Of a stretch of 11,525 nt of DNA, positions 7,030 through 11,525 are shown in pieces. A program made the position numbers and the translations under genes. Source of the DNA: UBA8337 sp049889915 (GTDB taxonomy: Bacteria; Pseudomonadota; Alphaproteobacteria; RS24). The stretch is taken from assembly GCA_049889915.1 (NCBI GenBank), contig JBMHCM010000105.1, positions 1 through 11,525 of the forward strand, read 5' to 3'. Under the pieces are notes generated by a model. It was not told where the DNA came from. It searched no databases and was given only the letters and a program-made list of their open reading frames with translations. The first letter of the stretch is position 1, and each line of letters starts with the position of its first letter.

Positions 7030-7581
7030 ATCGGTCAGTTCCAGCCGGTCAGCCAAATGGGCGACGGCCCGCTCGGCTTTCCGCTCAAGGGTGGAAACAA
7101 AAAACAGGCCGGACAAGGCGACCACCATACCGGCCATGGTCGGCAGGGTGGCTTTTGAAATACCGGCCGCCATGGCGCGGGCATTGCCGGAGCCGGTAAT
7201 GGCCATGACGTCAAACACCTCAACCATGCCCGTCACCGTGCCGAGCAGACCAAGAAACGGCGCTAGCGCAACCAGTGTCTTGATGTAGCTCAAATTGGCA
7301 TTGGCCTGCAGCCGCACATTAGAAATCATCATGTCGCGAATACGATGCGCCGCCCAGCTATGATGCTCTTTGCGTTGCTGCCATGTGGCGACATGCTGCG
7401 CGCTCAGGGTTTTGTAATTGCTGCGAAAGAAACTGAAGCGCTCATAAATCAGTCCCCAAAGCAGCAAGGTGGTCAGCATAATGATAAGCAGCACATCGCC
7501 GCCCAGTTCAAGAAAATCGCGCACACCGCGCACCGCCTCAAACGGGTTCAAAAACAGCTGAACAATATCGCCAAAGCTCAT
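7027..7581 (-). CDS. exbB: ExbB2-type MotA/TolQ/ExbB proton channel protein
   Basis: Protein of 184 residues, the short ExbB of the cluster. Seen: an N-terminal amphipathic stretch, a first membrane helix (about 28-46, GDVLLIIMLTTLLLWGLIY), a cytoplasmic loop, and two C-terminal helices. These contain LVALAPFLGLLGTVTGMVEVF (103-123) and AAGISKATLPTMAGMVVALSG (138-158), followed by a cytoplasmic tail. The LGLLGTVTGM block is the family hallmark. K143 in GISKA stands where E. coli ExbB has E176; this seems to be a subfamily trait, judged from memory of ExbB2 sequences. It should assemble as a pentamer around ExbD. Operon position after the TtpC-like gene matches TonB2 systems. Confidence 0.9.
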   Translation of the reverse strand: MSFGDIVQLFLNPFEAVRGVRDFLELGGDVLLIIMLTTLLLWGLIYERFSFFRSNYKTLSAQHVATWQQRKEHHSWAAHRIRDMMISNVRLQANANLSYIKTLVALAPFLGLLGTVTGMVEVFDVMAITGSGNARAMAAGISKATLPTMAGMVVALSGLFFVSTLERKAERAVAHLADRLELTD

Positions 7582-7596
7582 CGCGCCGCGCCTCTA
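7582..7596 (-). promoter_or_regulatory. Shine-Dalgarno of exbB fused to the upstream stop
   Basis: Reading TAGAGGCGCGGCGCG before the exbB ATG: the TAG stop of the TtpC-like gene overlaps AGAGG, with a nine-base GC-rich spacer. Confidence 0.65.
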
Positions 7597-9006
7597 TTTG
7601 CCCTCAGCATGACCGGCAATCAAACCGGCTGCCTGCTCTTCAAGAATTTGCACAATCTCGCGCGACCGCGTGGCCGCCACTGCATGCAGCAGCAAAATCG
7701 GTATCGCCACAATCAGCCCCAATACGGTAGTAATCAGGGCTTGCGAAATACCCCCGGCCATTAGTTTCGGGTCACCCGTGCCAAACAGTGTAATCGCTTG
7801 GAAGGTCAAAATCATGCCGGTCACCGTACCCAACAGGCCGAGCAGGGGGGCAACCCCGGCCAGTAATTTCAGCAGGGCAAGGTTTTTCTCCAGCGCCGGC
7901 ATTTCCTTCAAAATCGCATCATCGAGTTTGAGCTCCAGCGTTTCGACATCGAGCTTTTTCTGCTTGGACGCCGCATGATAAACCGCCCAGACGCGTCCCA
8001 GCGGCGACTCGCCAACCGCTTCACCGGCCGTCATTTGCCCCTTCACCTGCCGCGCCGTTGTGCTGAGGCGGATAATCCGCTCCAACGCCAGCCCGACGCC
8101 GACCAGCCCCAGCAAGATGATGATATAGCCGACCAGCCCGCCTTGGTGAATGCGTTCCATCAAGGTCGGGGTTTGCAGCAGCAGGTTTAAAATCGCCCCG
8201 CGTGACGGGTCAACCGGTGCGGCGACAATCTCGCCGTCCGTGCCGTTCAAAAGGTCAGCGGCAGCATCGCCAAAACGGGCAGCCGGTTGGCGGCCCAAAT
8301 CGGCAAACCGGTTGTCACCGGTATAGCGGACGAAATCACCATCGGCGAAAGCGGTAAACGGGCCGACCCGCAACACCTCGGCACTGCGCACGGAGCCGTC
8401 GAGATTGACCACCTCGCCGGTGAAGCGTTTCACTTCGCCTTGCTTGGTCATTTCTTGTTGCAAGATGAACCACAGCAATTCCAATTGCGCCATTTCAGGC
8501 AGGCCTTTGCTTTTGGCTAGTTCAGCCAAAGGCGCGGCGCGGCCGGTTACCTCACCGGATATGGCGCTTTCTTCAATCTGGCCGCGTGTCTCGCCGGCCA
8601 CTTGCCGAACAATGCCGAATAATTCGCCAAACACGCCGAGCCGCTCATTAAGCAGCCCTTCAAGCTCGGCCAGTTTCACTTCATTATCGGCAAAGTCTTT
8701 TTCCAGCCGAGCGCTGCGGGCTTCTTCGCGGCGAATATCACGCTGCGCGGTTGCCAAAAGCGATTGCTGACGGTCGCGATTGCGTCGGAAAGCCGCTTCG
8801 CGTTCGGCAAACTCTTTATTGTCGCGCACCCGTCCGGCCCGCACTTGGTCGAGCAGCTGTTGCAGGGTCACCGCATCAGCCTCTGCTATGGGTGTGGCGG
8901 CCGTGGATTGCGCCGCTGCCGGGCCGATTAGGCCGATGCACAGGGCAAGGGAGAGGGCAAGGGAGAAAGCAAACGCAAAGCGTGTAGATTTGATTTTGTT
9001 CATCAT
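7594..9006 (-). CDS. TtpC-like long MotA/TolQ/ExbB family protein
   Basis: Protein of 470 residues: an ExbB-like channel module with a large exported N-terminal part. Seen: a signal sequence (about 1-32, AFAFSLALSLALCIGLIGPAAA), a charged coiled-coil stretch (about 45-122, rich in Glu, Arg and Leu), and a mixed periplasmic domain (about 125-285). Then comes a membrane helix (about 290-308) and two further helices containing GVAPLLGLLGTVTGMILTF (384-402) and GGISQALITTVLGLIVAIPI (418-437). This matches TtpC of Vibrio TonB2 systems, where the protein is needed for TonB2 but not TonB1 function. Two adjacent ATGs start it (9006 and 9003); AGGAG seven bases before the first supports that one. Q421 replaces the family's common helix glutamate, as with Lys in the neighbouring exbB. 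Confidence 0.88.
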   Translation of the reverse strand: MMNKIKSTRFAFAFSLALSLALCIGLIGPAAAQSTAATPIAEADAVTLQQLLDQVRAGRVRDNKEFAEREAAFRRNRDRQQSLLATAQRDIRREEARSARLEKDFADNEVKLAELEGLLNERLGVFGELFGIVRQVAGETRGQIEESAISGEVTGRAAPLAELAKSKGLPEMAQLELLWFILQQEMTKQGEVKRFTGEVVNLDGSVRSAEVLRVGPFTAFADGDFVRYTGDNRFADLGRQPAARFGDAAADLLNGTDGEIVAAPVDPSRGAILNLLLQTPTLMERIHQGGLVGYIIILLGLVGVGLALERIIRLSTTARQVKGQMTAGEAVGESPLGRVWAVYHAASKQKKLDVETLELKLDDAILKEMPALEKNLALLKLLAGVAPLLGLLGTVTGMILTFQAITLFGTGDPKLMAGGISQALITTVLGLIVAIPILLLHAVAATRSREIVQILEEQAAGLIAGHAEGK

Positions 9007-9018
9007 CGCTTGCTCCTA
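9007..9018 (-). promoter_or_regulatory. Shine-Dalgarno of the TtpC-like gene fused to the DUF3450 stop
   Basis: Reading TAGGAGCAAGCG before ATG 9006: the DUF3450 stop TAG overlaps AGGAG with a seven-base spacer, the same design as at exbD and exbB. Confidence 0.75.
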
Positions 9019-9816
9019 TTGACCATTTGCCGGTTGCGCGGTTTGCGCAGCTTGTTGAATGGTCTGTGGCAGCACCACCGGCACCACCAGTAGGTCGGGC
9101 GCCGCTTGTTGCTTGGCGATGCGTAAGGCGTTGCGCAAAGTGCTGTCAAAATCGCCGTCCAAATCGACAAAGCCGCTGGTTTGATTATCCCAAACGCCGC
9201 TTTCGGCACCATCCAGTGTTTGGTAAATCAGCGCCACGCGACCAATGCGCAAAAACGCAACAGTGCGCTCCTCGCCATTGATTTGCATCGGCCCCTCATA
9301 GGCCTCAATGGTGCGGCCATATTCATTTTCAATTTCATAGGCCTCAAGGATTTTACGATATTTCTCAGCCGGATTGGCATCAGAGCGGTTCATCAAAGCG
9401 CGCAGATTGGCGACCCGCGCTTTGCGCTCAGCGGCCAAAAACGGCACATCCAATTTGACGAATTGTTCCAGCGCCTCAATCATCCGAAACATGAGAGGGG
9501 TGATGGTGCGGTCGACATGGGTAACATCCTCAATCTGCTGGCGGATCGACACCATTTCGGTTTTTTGCGCCGCAATCAGCTTTTCCAGCTGCGTGTTATA
9601 TTCGCGCAAAGAGGCCAATTGCTTCAGCGCGGCACGATATTCCCGCGTCAGCTGGTCGGTCTCGTCATCCAGCGCATTAATGCGGCTTTGCGAGGCAACG
9701 CCGTCATTATTGGCGGCGCGACTGGTTTGTTGAATCTGGTCGAGATTTTGCGCCGGTGCGGTTTGCGGCGCGAGTGCCACAGCCAAAAGCCCGGCGGCCA
9801 AAAGAAGTTTCTTCAT
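9016..9816 (-). CDS. DUF3450 exported coiled-coil protein, first gene of the TonB2-type operon
   Basis: Protein of 266 residues. Seen: a signal peptide (MKKLLLAAGLLAVALAPQTAPAQ, cleavage near residue 23), a long coiled coil (about 45-100), then the DUF3450 core. The core has ITPLMFRMIEALEQFVKLD (105-123), PFLAAERKARVANLRALM (125-142), EKYRKILEAYEIENEYGRTI (151-170) and FLRIGRVALIYQTLDG (188-203). A Gln/Ala-rich tail ends it. DUF3450 proteins are regularly encoded upstream of TtpC-like genes in TonB2 clusters; their biochemical role is not established. ATG 9816 is chosen because GAGGG lies five bases before it and it gives a clean signal peptide; ATG 9828 (four residues longer) overlaps that site, and a GTG at 9945 would bury the signal peptide 43 residues in. 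Periplasmic location is inferred. Confidence 0.87.
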   Translation of the reverse strand: MKKLLLAAGLLAVALAPQTAPAQNLDQIQQTSRAANNDGVASQSRINALDDETDQLTREYRAALKQLASLREYNTQLEKLIAAQKTEMVSIRQQIEDVTHVDRTITPLMFRMIEALEQFVKLDVPFLAAERKARVANLRALMNRSDANPAEKYRKILEAYEIENEYGRTIEAYEGPMQINGEERTVAFLRIGRVALIYQTLDGAESGVWDNQTSGFVDLDGDFDSTLRNALRIAKQQAAPDLLVVPVVLPQTIQQAAQTAQPANGQ

Positions 9817-9820
9817 GAGT

Positions 9821-9826
9821 TCCCTC
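9821..9826 (-). promoter_or_regulatory. Shine-Dalgarno that sets the DUF3450 start
   Basis: GAGGGA on the minus strand, inside the alternative ATG-GAG reading at 9828, places ATG 9816 at proper spacing and makes 9828 unlikely as the start. Confidence 0.6.
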
Positions 9827-9865
9827 ATTGTGATTTCACCAATCCGCACCTTGCGGCGTGACACT

Positions 9866-9887
9866 TGCAGCCATCTGATGCAGCCAT
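9866..9887. repeat. Nine-base direct repeat TGCAGCCAT, 13-base period
   Basis: TGCAGCCAT at 9866-9874 and again at 9879-9887, four bases apart, within the leader of the minus-strand operon. An ATGCTGCC in the opposite sense follows at 9891-9898. It may be a regulator site; chance is possible. Confidence 0.4.
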
Positions 9888-9924
9888 TCCATGCTGCCAG
9901 CCGATACGCACACAGCTTTACGCC

Positions 9925-9952
9925 ACCATATGCCAGATGTGACACATAACAA
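9925..9952 (-). promoter_or_regulatory. Candidate promoter of the TonB2-type operon
   Basis: On the minus strand TTGTTA (9952-9947) and TATGGT (9930-9925) are 16 bases apart, four of six matches each to the sigma-70 consensus. It would give a leader of about 100 bases. The match is weak. Confidence 0.25.
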
Positions 9953-10158
9953 CCATCATGCGGTTCATAATCGCATGTTGCTCATATTATTGACAGCAGA
10001 TGTGCGGGTTTTCTACCTCGAAAACAGGTTAATTAATGTTTAGACCTCTTAAATCCCGATAAAGCGATATCCTTTTGCCGAGACAGGCTTTTGACGTGTG
10101 TTTTCCCTTTCACTGAAGCGCCGGTTTGTTATTGTTTTTTGAAAAAGGGAGAACCATC

Positions 10159-10956
10159 ATGAGCGAGACGACCGTCAGAACCGAAACCCTTGGCAGTACA
10201 ATGGTTATCGAGATTAACCGACCGGATGTGCGCAATGCGGTTGATAATGCCACGGCACGCCAATTGGCTGAGGCGTTTACCGCTTTCGATGCCGACGACA
10301 AGCTGCGCGTGGCGGTGTTTCACGGCGTCAATGGAACGTTTTGCGCCGGAGCGGACCTGAAAAAGGTCAGCCAACGCGAAATGCAGACCGTCAAATTGGA
10401 AGACGTGGCTCAGATGGATGACCGGGCGCCCATGGGGCCAAGTTATATGCGCCCCTCAAAGCCGGTAATTGGTGCGATTGCCGGTTATGCCGTGGCCGGT
10501 GGGTTGGAACTGTCTTTGCTGTGTGATTTCCGTGTGGTCGAGCAAAGCGCCATTTTCGGTGTGTTCTGCCGCCGCTGGGGCGTGCCGCTGATTGACGGCG
10601 GCACTATTCGCCTGCCGCGCATTGTCGGCATGGGCAATGCGATGGATATGATACTGACCGGCCGACCGGTCGATGCGCAGGAAGCGAAAATTATGGGGCT
10701 GGCCAATCGGCTGGTCGATGACGGCACATCGTTTGAGACGGCGCTGGAGATTGCCGAGCAGTTGGCCGGGTTTCCGCAAAACTGCATGCTTAGCGATCGG
10801 CAATCAGCCTATGAGCAGTGGAATATGAGTTTTGAAGAAGCGCTGATAAACGAAAACAGGCTGGGCCGCGTTGTGCTGGCTTCCGGAGAAACGGTAACCG
10901 GCGCCACGCGTTTTGCCGGCGGTAAAGGCCGCGGCGGCTCGTTTGATGATATTTGA
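10159..10956 (+). CDS. Crotonase-fold (enoyl-CoA hydratase/isomerase family) protein
   Basis: Cytoplasmic protein of 265 residues acting on an acyl-CoA thioester. Seen: the first oxyanion-hole block GTFCAGADLKKV (59-70) and the second, GYAVAGGLELSLLCDFRV (109-126), with E117 at the first hydratase glutamate position. The second catalytic glutamate (E164 in rat hydratase, within FGQPE) is absent: the aligned block FGVFCRRWGVPLIDGGTIRL (133-152) has C136 there. Together with D147 this places it in a crotonase subgroup of unknown reaction; standard hydratase activity is doubtful. The end (GGKGRGGSFDDI) is Gly-rich and normal for the subgroup. AGGGAG at about 10146-10151 supports ATG 10159 over an ATG at 10126. 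It stands alone, with no thiolase or acyl-CoA dehydrogenase beside it. Confidence 0.87.
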   Translation: MSETTVRTETLGSTMVIEINRPDVRNAVDNATARQLAEAFTAFDADDKLRVAVFHGVNGTFCAGADLKKVSQREMQTVKLEDVAQMDDRAPMGPSYMRPSKPVIGAIAGYAVAGGLELSLLCDFRVVEQSAIFGVFCRRWGVPLIDGGTIRLPRIVGMGNAMDMILTGRPVDAQEAKIMGLANRLVDDGTSFETALEIAEQLAGFPQNCMLSDRQSAYEQWNMSFEEALINENRLGRVVLASGETVTGATRFAGGKGRGGSFDDI

Positions 10957-11021
10957 TTTTATTGGCCAGGTCGGATGATTTACGATACATCAACCGACAT
11001 GCCATTAGCGTATCAGCGCAA

Positions 11022-11082
11022 GGCCCCGTAGCTCAACTGGATAGAGCGCGAGACTTCTAATCTTGAGGTTTTAGGTTCGAGT
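11022..11082 (+). tRNA. tRNA-Arg(UCU), truncated at the T loop (3' end missing)
   Basis: Seen: 5' acceptor strand GGCCCCG (11022-11028), D arm GCTC/GAGC (11031-11034 and 11044-11047) with an AACTGGATA loop, and anticodon stem CGAGA/TCTTG around loop CTTCTAA, whose TCT anticodon reads AGA. The variable loop AGGTT, the T-stem strand TTAGG (11071-11075) and T loop TTCGAGT (11076-11082) follow. The next bases are AAAAT instead of the CCTAA needed to close the T stem, and no CGGGGCC-type acceptor strand or CCA follows in the window. The gene therefore cannot make a normal tRNA as it stands. The break falls exactly at the end of the T loop, a common crossover region for tRNA-targeting integrases. 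Confidence 0.85.
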
Positions 11083-11148
11083 AAAATTTATAAATAAAAA
11101 TAAAAACAATATGTTATAGGAAAATCTACGAGGTTTTGACTCGCAAAA
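11083..11148. other. AT-rich junction segment after the broken tRNA
   Basis: Starts abruptly at the tRNA break with long A/T runs, very unlike the preceding 11 kb. It holds a GAGGTTTT at 11130-11137 that repeats the tRNA's GAGGTTTT at 11065-11072, too short to be called an attachment repeat. No gene is seen. It is probably the edge of inserted DNA. Confidence 0.5.
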
Positions 11149-11481
11149 TTATCCCGATGTCAGCACTATGTCAGCAGCAGTGCCGATTTCCTCTCGCGTT
11201 TTTTCATCTAAAACTTTTCCGACCTGCTCTAACGCATCTCTGAAATCAGCATTCGTATTCTGTATCTCGACCTTCGGCTTCCCAAAGCCTCTATCAAGCA
11301 GAGCCTGAGCCGCTGTGCCACGAGCGCGGTCGTCTCTGGCGTTACGCATAAGCTCCACTAGCGTCTCAATAGCTTCAGTCGAATAGCTGCGCGCCAACGC
11401 AGCTATATTGTGCTCGTCCTTGGGTCTGCCGCCAGCGTTGCCGCTATAGCCTTTTAAAAAACGTCCTGATTTATCGCGCAT
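11149..11481 (-). CDS. Phage-type protein with DUF5681 N-terminal motif
   Basis: Small protein of 110 residues. Seen: N-terminal GRFLKGYSGNAGGRPK (6-21), the glycine- and arginine-rich motif of DUF5681, found in short proteins of prophages and integrated elements, often near terminase genes. The rest is predicted helical (IAALARSYSTEAIETLVELM, then AAQALLDRGFGKPKVEI, a pattern seen in small-terminase-like proteins) with an acidic C-terminus. AGAGG nine bases before the ATG supports the start. Codon use is more balanced and AT-tolerant than in the genes to the left, which fits foreign origin. Its partner genes would lie beyond the right edge. DNA binding is a guess from the basic N-terminus. 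Confidence 0.7.
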   Translation of the reverse strand: MRDKSGRFLKGYSGNAGGRPKDEHNIAALARSYSTEAIETLVELMRNARDDRARGTAAQALLDRGFGKPKVEIQNTNADFRDALEQVGKVLDEKTREEIGTAADIVLTSG

Positions 11482-11525
11482 CGTGTATTGCCTCTGAATT
11501 GAGGTTCAGTTTACGTTGATTTGTA
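11482..11525. other. Right-edge sequence
   Basis: Carries the ribosome binding site of the DUF5681 gene (minus strand, AGAGG) and nothing else I can identify. Confidence 0.4.

Larger units (their letters stand above)
4699..9816 (-). other. Six-gene TonB2-type energy transduction operon
   Basis: In transcription order: DUF3450, TtpC-like MotA/TolQ/ExbB, ExbB, ExbD, TonB, TPR protein. Gaps are 9, 12 and 9 bases, then a 4-base ATGA overlap, then a single base (TAA-T-ATG). No internal promoter or terminator has room to fit in the junctions. The same gene set and order is known from TonB2/TtpC systems of Vibrio and Shewanella, so one mRNA and one complex are strongly implied. No TonB-dependent receptor lies in the window, so the cargo is unknown. 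Confidence 0.85.
9817..10158. other. Divergent intergenic region between the TonB2-type operon and the crotonase gene
   Basis: About 340 bases with no supported gene. It must hold the promoter of the minus-strand operon and probably that of the crotonase gene. Visible signals are a TGCAGCCAT direct repeat (9866-9887), a possible minus-strand promoter (9925-9952), an isolated plus-strand TTGACA (9990-9995) without a good -10 partner, and an AT-rich TTAATTAAT stretch near 10029-10037. I see no Fur-type inverted repeat and no riboswitch fold that I recognise. Confidence 0.6.

Noticed and set aside
9181..9861. 226-codon plus-strand frame opposite the DUF3450 gene
   Set aside because: Shadow of DUF3450: no motif, no ribosome binding site, and the opposite strand matches a known family from end to end.
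9817..9945. N-terminal extension of the DUF3450 gene from a GTG at 9945
   Set aside because: It would place 43 unrelated residues before a clean signal peptide, and a good Shine-Dalgarno points to ATG 9816.
9990..10018. TTGACA at 9990-9995 as the -35 of the crotonase promoter
   Set aside because: No acceptable -10 hexamer lies 16-18 bases downstream, and the start codon is more than 160 bases away.
11065..11137. GAGGTTTT repeated at 11065 and 11130 as an attachment site
   Set aside because: Eight bases in an AT-rich stretch is within chance, and the second copy is not followed by tRNA-like sequence.
11129..11143. CGAG/CTCG hairpin as terminator of the DUF5681 gene
   Set aside because: The stem is only four base pairs and the following T-run on the minus strand is short and interrupted.
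1..11525. CRISPR array, insertion sequence or transposase
   Set aside because: No regularly spaced repeats, terminal inverted repeats or transposase-like protein was seen on either strand.

Overview
The window looks like a chromosomal segment of an alphaproteobacterium with an accessory-DNA edge at its right end. The pointers to Alphaproteobacteria are an NDUFS4-like complex I accessory protein (a family shared by mitochondria and alphaproteobacteria), the moderately GC-rich coding sequence, and the gene types. I cannot name the genus.

Layout. (1) 3-1646, envelope genes: the C-terminal part of a GT10 (fucosyltransferase-like) glycosyltransferase, cut by the left edge, runs into a convergent LpxL/HtrB-type lipid A acyltransferase. 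Their stop codons abut with no spacer. (2) 1719-4715, three plus-strand genes: an exported cyclase-family (PF04199) metal hydrolase, a 99-residue NDUFS4-like protein, and a type I Baeyer-Villiger monooxygenase with a complete fingerprint. (3) 4699-9816, a tight minus-strand operon of six genes read from right to left: DUF3450 coiled-coil protein, long TtpC-like MotA/TolQ/ExbB protein, short ExbB, ExbD, TonB, TPR protein. This is the gene order of the TonB2-type energy transduction systems known from Vibrio and Shewanella. All junctions are between a 4-base overlap and a 12-base gap, and three Shine-Dalgarno sequences overlap the preceding stop codon. (4) 9817-10158, a divergent intergenic region. 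(5) 10159-10956, a crotonase-fold protein that lacks one of the two hydratase catalytic glutamates. (6) 11022-11082, a tRNA-Arg(UCU) gene that stops at the end of its T loop. It is followed by AT-rich DNA and a minus-strand phage-type DUF5681 protein, so the right end is probably the edge of an integrated element or a rearrangement or assembly junction.

Working together: in the TonB cluster the ExbB/ExbD/TtpC proteins would form an inner-membrane proton channel. TonB would carry the energy to an outer-membrane receptor not in this window, and the exported DUF3450 and TPR proteins would be periplasmic partners. The other genes are probably independent units. I found no clear candidate for a wholly new system. 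The best leads are the broken tRNA junction, the TonB2-type cluster with its coupled translation signals, and the atypical crotonase.
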